From Prinia subflava (lineage: Eukaryota > Chordata > Aves > Passeriformes > Cisticolidae): DNA of 64,000 nt. This document shows positions 60,510 through 64,000 of the stretch, one piece after another (position 1 is the first letter of the stretch; every line of letters begins with the position of its first letter). The notes under the pieces are model-generated. The model saw only the letters and a list, made by a program, of their open reading frames with translations, had not been told where the DNA came from and did not search any database. A program made the translations under genes and the position numbers. The stretch is taken from positions 69,244,322-69,308,321 of the forward strand of contig NC_086250.1 in assembly GCF_021018805.1 (NCBI RefSeq), read 5' to 3'.

Positions 60510-62222
60510 CCTAATTAATTTTAAGAGACTCATTTGTAGATGCTGCACAATCACAAAATTTCTGAGCCACTGGTGATAGAGGTAATACATTATCTGGTCA
60601 GGGCCATCCAGAATGGAAAGAAGCTTTTTTCATATGTTGTTGAAAGGAAGAAATAATTCAAGTTATGCTGGGTGAAATGTAAGACTTCCCTGTGATGGTT
60701 TTGTTGTTCCTTTCACTAGACTTACCATCTTCCTCTCATTTGCAAATCTCTGTACAACTGTCCCCCAAAATCCATTACTGATCAAGTATGTAGAGCCTAT
60801 GCATGCAAAAAAAAGACTAAAGGCACATTTACAATCACATATCCCACCCAAACAAAGGACACTCATTAGCTTCAGAAGGGTTTCATCTGCCTTGGGTGAA
60901 CTGTTGGACGCAGTGGAGCAGAGCCTGGAATATTTCTTTGTGTTTTTTTGACATCCTAAAGCTGCAGTTCTCAATAATTTTTACTGTTATTGGACCTTTA
61001 ATGGTCATATTCAGGCAGGATGTGCCAATGCTTTCATCAGACTTGAACGCAGAGATAACTGTGGGACCAAACAAAAAGTTCAGTGGAGCTTCACACAGCC
61101 CTGACCTCCTTAAACTCAACATGAAAGAAGATTTTTATATGATTGTGTGTTCTCTCACACATAGGAAATGATGTTGCACTTTGTGTATGTGTACATGTTT
61201 ACGTATAAAATTATTACACCCAATACATTTTCTAGACACATCCTGTGCTATTCTGAAAACACTTGGATAAAATGGCACCTTCAGAACTGTTCTGACCACT
61301 TGCTCCCTTGGCACTGAAGGGCTCCATATGAAAACATCTTACCTCTGTAATGAATTATATAATACAGCTTCATAAATCATCAGTGACTGAAAGATGTTGA
61401 ACTGATTCTGATATATCCTTAAACAGATTATAAAAACAAATCTCCATTTCCTCCTGGTACCCTCAACCAAAACAAATGGTGCCAACCAGTAGCTTTTAGT
61501 AATGTTTAGAGCTGCCTATCTTTGGGGCTCTTTGGGTGATTAATCGAAGATATAGAAGTAGGTAAACATAGTGCTATTAACTTGTCTCCTGTTCTGATAC
61601 AGACCAAGCTTTGCATAACCCTAAGGACACGAAACTCTTAAAAGTTCAGTGTTTGGGAATTTAAGTCATGGAGGAAAGTAATAGCTCTAATGCATTTTGC
61701 CATTTGCTGTGTACTTTTGGGGAAAACATATTGACAGTCTGGAAAAATCCTCAGAAGAAAAAAATGTATGAATTTGTACCTAGGAAGAAAAAAGGACAAG
61801 AGAGAAAGGGCTTCTTTTATAAGGATAATAGTCACTATAAGCTTTTATTCCTATAATTAAAAGAAAAAAATAATGGTAAAATGATTTAGAAAAATGTTGC
61901 AACTCTATTCTGATTTGCTCGTATGCTGCATTTATGAGTTTATAAAACATACAAGTTATGAAAATAGGAACTCTCTTGTACATCTTTATAGATGATTCAT
62001 TTACTCTTTCTGAAGAAACTGCAATTTATTTGCAGATTATGTAGTTCATTTACAGAATGTTTCCACATTTGTTACCTACCAGCCTCTTTCTCTGAAAAGC
62101 AATAATGGAAATGGAAATATGAAAAGAACCAGTTAAAATCAGTGGAGTAGAATCAGAAAAAAATGTCATTAAATGTATCAAAATAAGAAACAGAGAAGAT
62201 GCATCACTTTAGCTTGAAAGAA
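60510..62222. other. Unique non-coding sequence
   Basis: No gene or named repeat. Frames up to 103 codons are domain-free. Confidence 0.5.
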
Positions 62223-62263
62223 ACACACATATATATATATTTGGTGTTTGGATATATATGTGA
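62223..62263. repeat. CA/TA microsatellite
   Basis: Short (AC)n followed by (AT)n to 62242 and an interrupted TATATATG further on. Confidence 0.85.
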
Positions 62264-63169
62264 ATAAATATCTCTTCATTAAATTTTTTATCAAAACAAA
62301 CTGGAGACATGTAGAGATTTGTACTAATATGTCAGTTTTGCTAATGTTTCCTTCCAAGACACCATTTCATAAGTTCAAATTTGGACTGAACATCTTCCTT
62401 TCTAATGGTGTGCACATGATAAACCTTAGAAGATCCCTGGGCCAGCTTTTTGAAGAACTTCATCTCTACTCCCTTGTGAACTTGAAGAAGCCTCTTCAAA
62501 CACCAGCATCTCTACTTTTCATGGTAAAATTTATGTGTAGTCTCCAATTAGACTCTAAGCTCTTTGGGCTGTGTGCCCATGAAGCAAAGTTCTGCTTTAG
62601 TGGACTGTGATCTCTGTATGTTGACTCAATGCAAAATGAGGAGAGCAAAACAAGTCCTGCATTCTCCCTTACACCCTACACTTCCCAAGCTCCAGATTGT
62701 TGTCTGTACCCCAGATAAGCATTAAAAAAAATAAGATTTCTGTTGTCATCTACTGCAATATATTATTAAGCAAGTGTAATTATCTCACACTGGTAAGTCG
62801 ATGAGATGCAATCCAGTAAAAAGAAGAAAATAAAATTGAAGGAATCGGAACAAAGGAGATATGGAATATATACGGAACAAAGAAATAATGGAATAAAATC
62901 AATGTAATGCTATAAATTGTATGTACATAAATTAACGTCTGGAAATTATAGGTGATCTTCCTGGCCTAGGTAAAAAACTGTAGGAAGTTATGCTCATGCT
63001 TTAGCATTTTGCTGTTTGTAGCCAAACATTCCCAATATGTTTGGTAGTGTGAATATATGAAACAAACATTTTTAAATGTATTGCCGAAATGGAATGAATT
63101 TAATGAAATGTGGGGAAAGTGTAGCAATGGAAAAACTGACTCAACAACTAACAAAATCAACAAGCCAGA

Positions 63170-63170
<1 letters not shown>
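62264..63170. other. Unique non-coding sequence
   Basis: A 120-codon frame (62248-62610) has no recognisable domain. AT-rich, nothing named. Confidence 0.45.
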
Positions 63171-63224
<54 letters not shown>

Positions 63225-63250
63225 AAAAAAACAAAAAAAAACAAAAAAAC
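63171..63250. repeat. Poly(A)53 with CAAAAAAA tail
   Basis: An A run of about 53 nt (63171-63223) followed by C-interrupted A7-A8 units. No retroposed body identified upstream. The length is probably unreliable in assembly. Confidence 0.95.
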
Positions 63251-64000
63251 CTCGATGTAGGGTTTCCGTTCACTTCATTCTCCAAAAAGATGGAACATCC
63301 ATACTTAAACAAAATTCTTTGAATTTTGATGTGAGGTCTATTGTTGGGCTGATCCATTGTCAGTTGTGGCAAGCAGGAACTTTTCCACTGGTTTCTGTAG
63401 GAATGAGACTTAGATGTTCAGGTGCAAATGTAGAATGAAGTACTGCTAAGGCAAAATTTTTGGTGTCCAAGGAAAGAATTGACAAAATGGAAAGGTTAGC
63501 TAAGAAATAATAGAGCTGGCCAACAAAAAAAGACTGTACCTTGATACAAAAAATATAATGGAATGGATTCCTGAAGAGATTTTCAATCAGCTCTAAAAAC
63601 CAGTAATTAAGTCGGTGCAGGATTTCCAATGGGAAATATTTTTTTAAAAAAGAAAATAAAAAGCATCTGGTATATTTCTGATATTACAGCTATACTTGAA
63701 GAAAAATGGTTATGAATCACAGCCTGTTCTCAACTTAATGTGAATATATGACTCCCATTGGTGATAGAAGGAACTTCACATGCATTCCAGAAGAAAATCA
63801 ATGGCTATTAAAGCTATGAAATATGAAATGAACCCTCTGATTCCATGCAATGGGAATAAAAACATGGAAAAAATTGTCTCTTTGTGATATCATTAGCCCA
63901 AAAATATCTTAGTAGATTAGAAGAAAAATTTTTGGAGTTACTAATAAGGACTTGAATTAGTAGAGTATCTGTATAGAAATCTGTATTTATCTGTAAGAAG
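63251..64000. other. Unique non-coding sequence to the window end
   Basis: AT-rich. Frames are under 90 codons and no repeat family is recognised. Confidence 0.5.

Overview
The window looks like vertebrate, and specifically bird, non-coding DNA. The main evidence is a set of about fourteen 3'-end fragments of the CR1 LINE. They carry the avian hallmarks: a terminal ATTCTATG-type octamer, the 'GGTTTGGGTTGGAAGGGACC' style 3' tail and the '...CCTGCCATGGGCAGGGACACC...' body, without poly(A) tails. The base composition is AT-rich and CpG-poor, with many short simple repeats. I could not fix the species or order.

I found no protein-coding gene, tRNA, rRNA, CRISPR array or prokaryotic feature. No open frame exceeds about 195 codons, none shows a domain I recognise, and several of the longest simply read through microsatellites. 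The window is best read as a gene desert or the inside of a very large intron. A single well-hidden exon cannot be excluded by eye.

Layout: 1-6 kb is unique sequence with two CR1 copies and a long (AAAAAG)n polypurine tract. 6-13 kb is AT-rich unique sequence with TA and A runs and one stretch (8.5-8.8 kb) that looks like a conserved non-coding element. 13-25 kb holds scattered CR1 copies, a 40-bp tandem duplication and old MIR-like SINE remnants. 26-31 kb is the densest repeat area, with two palindromic MITE-like relics, another MIR-like piece and a cluster of five CR1 fragments. 31-40 kb has a very old CR1, a CR1 tail, a MIR-like copy, a second conserved-element candidate (38.5-38.9 kb) and a 200-bp A/C-only tract. 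40.7-42.8 kb contains the most unusual structure: two 111-bp inverted copies (93% identical, no indels) 1.85 kb apart, one of them flanked by a perfect 14-bp direct repeat. 44-50 kb has several long homopolymers and a compound (GGGAT)n-(AATAG)n satellite. 50-64 kb is mostly unique sequence with one CR1, TA/TG runs and an A tract of more than 50 nt near the end.

There is no gene network to describe. The window's content is a record of retrotransposon decay, simple-repeat expansion and one local templated insertion.
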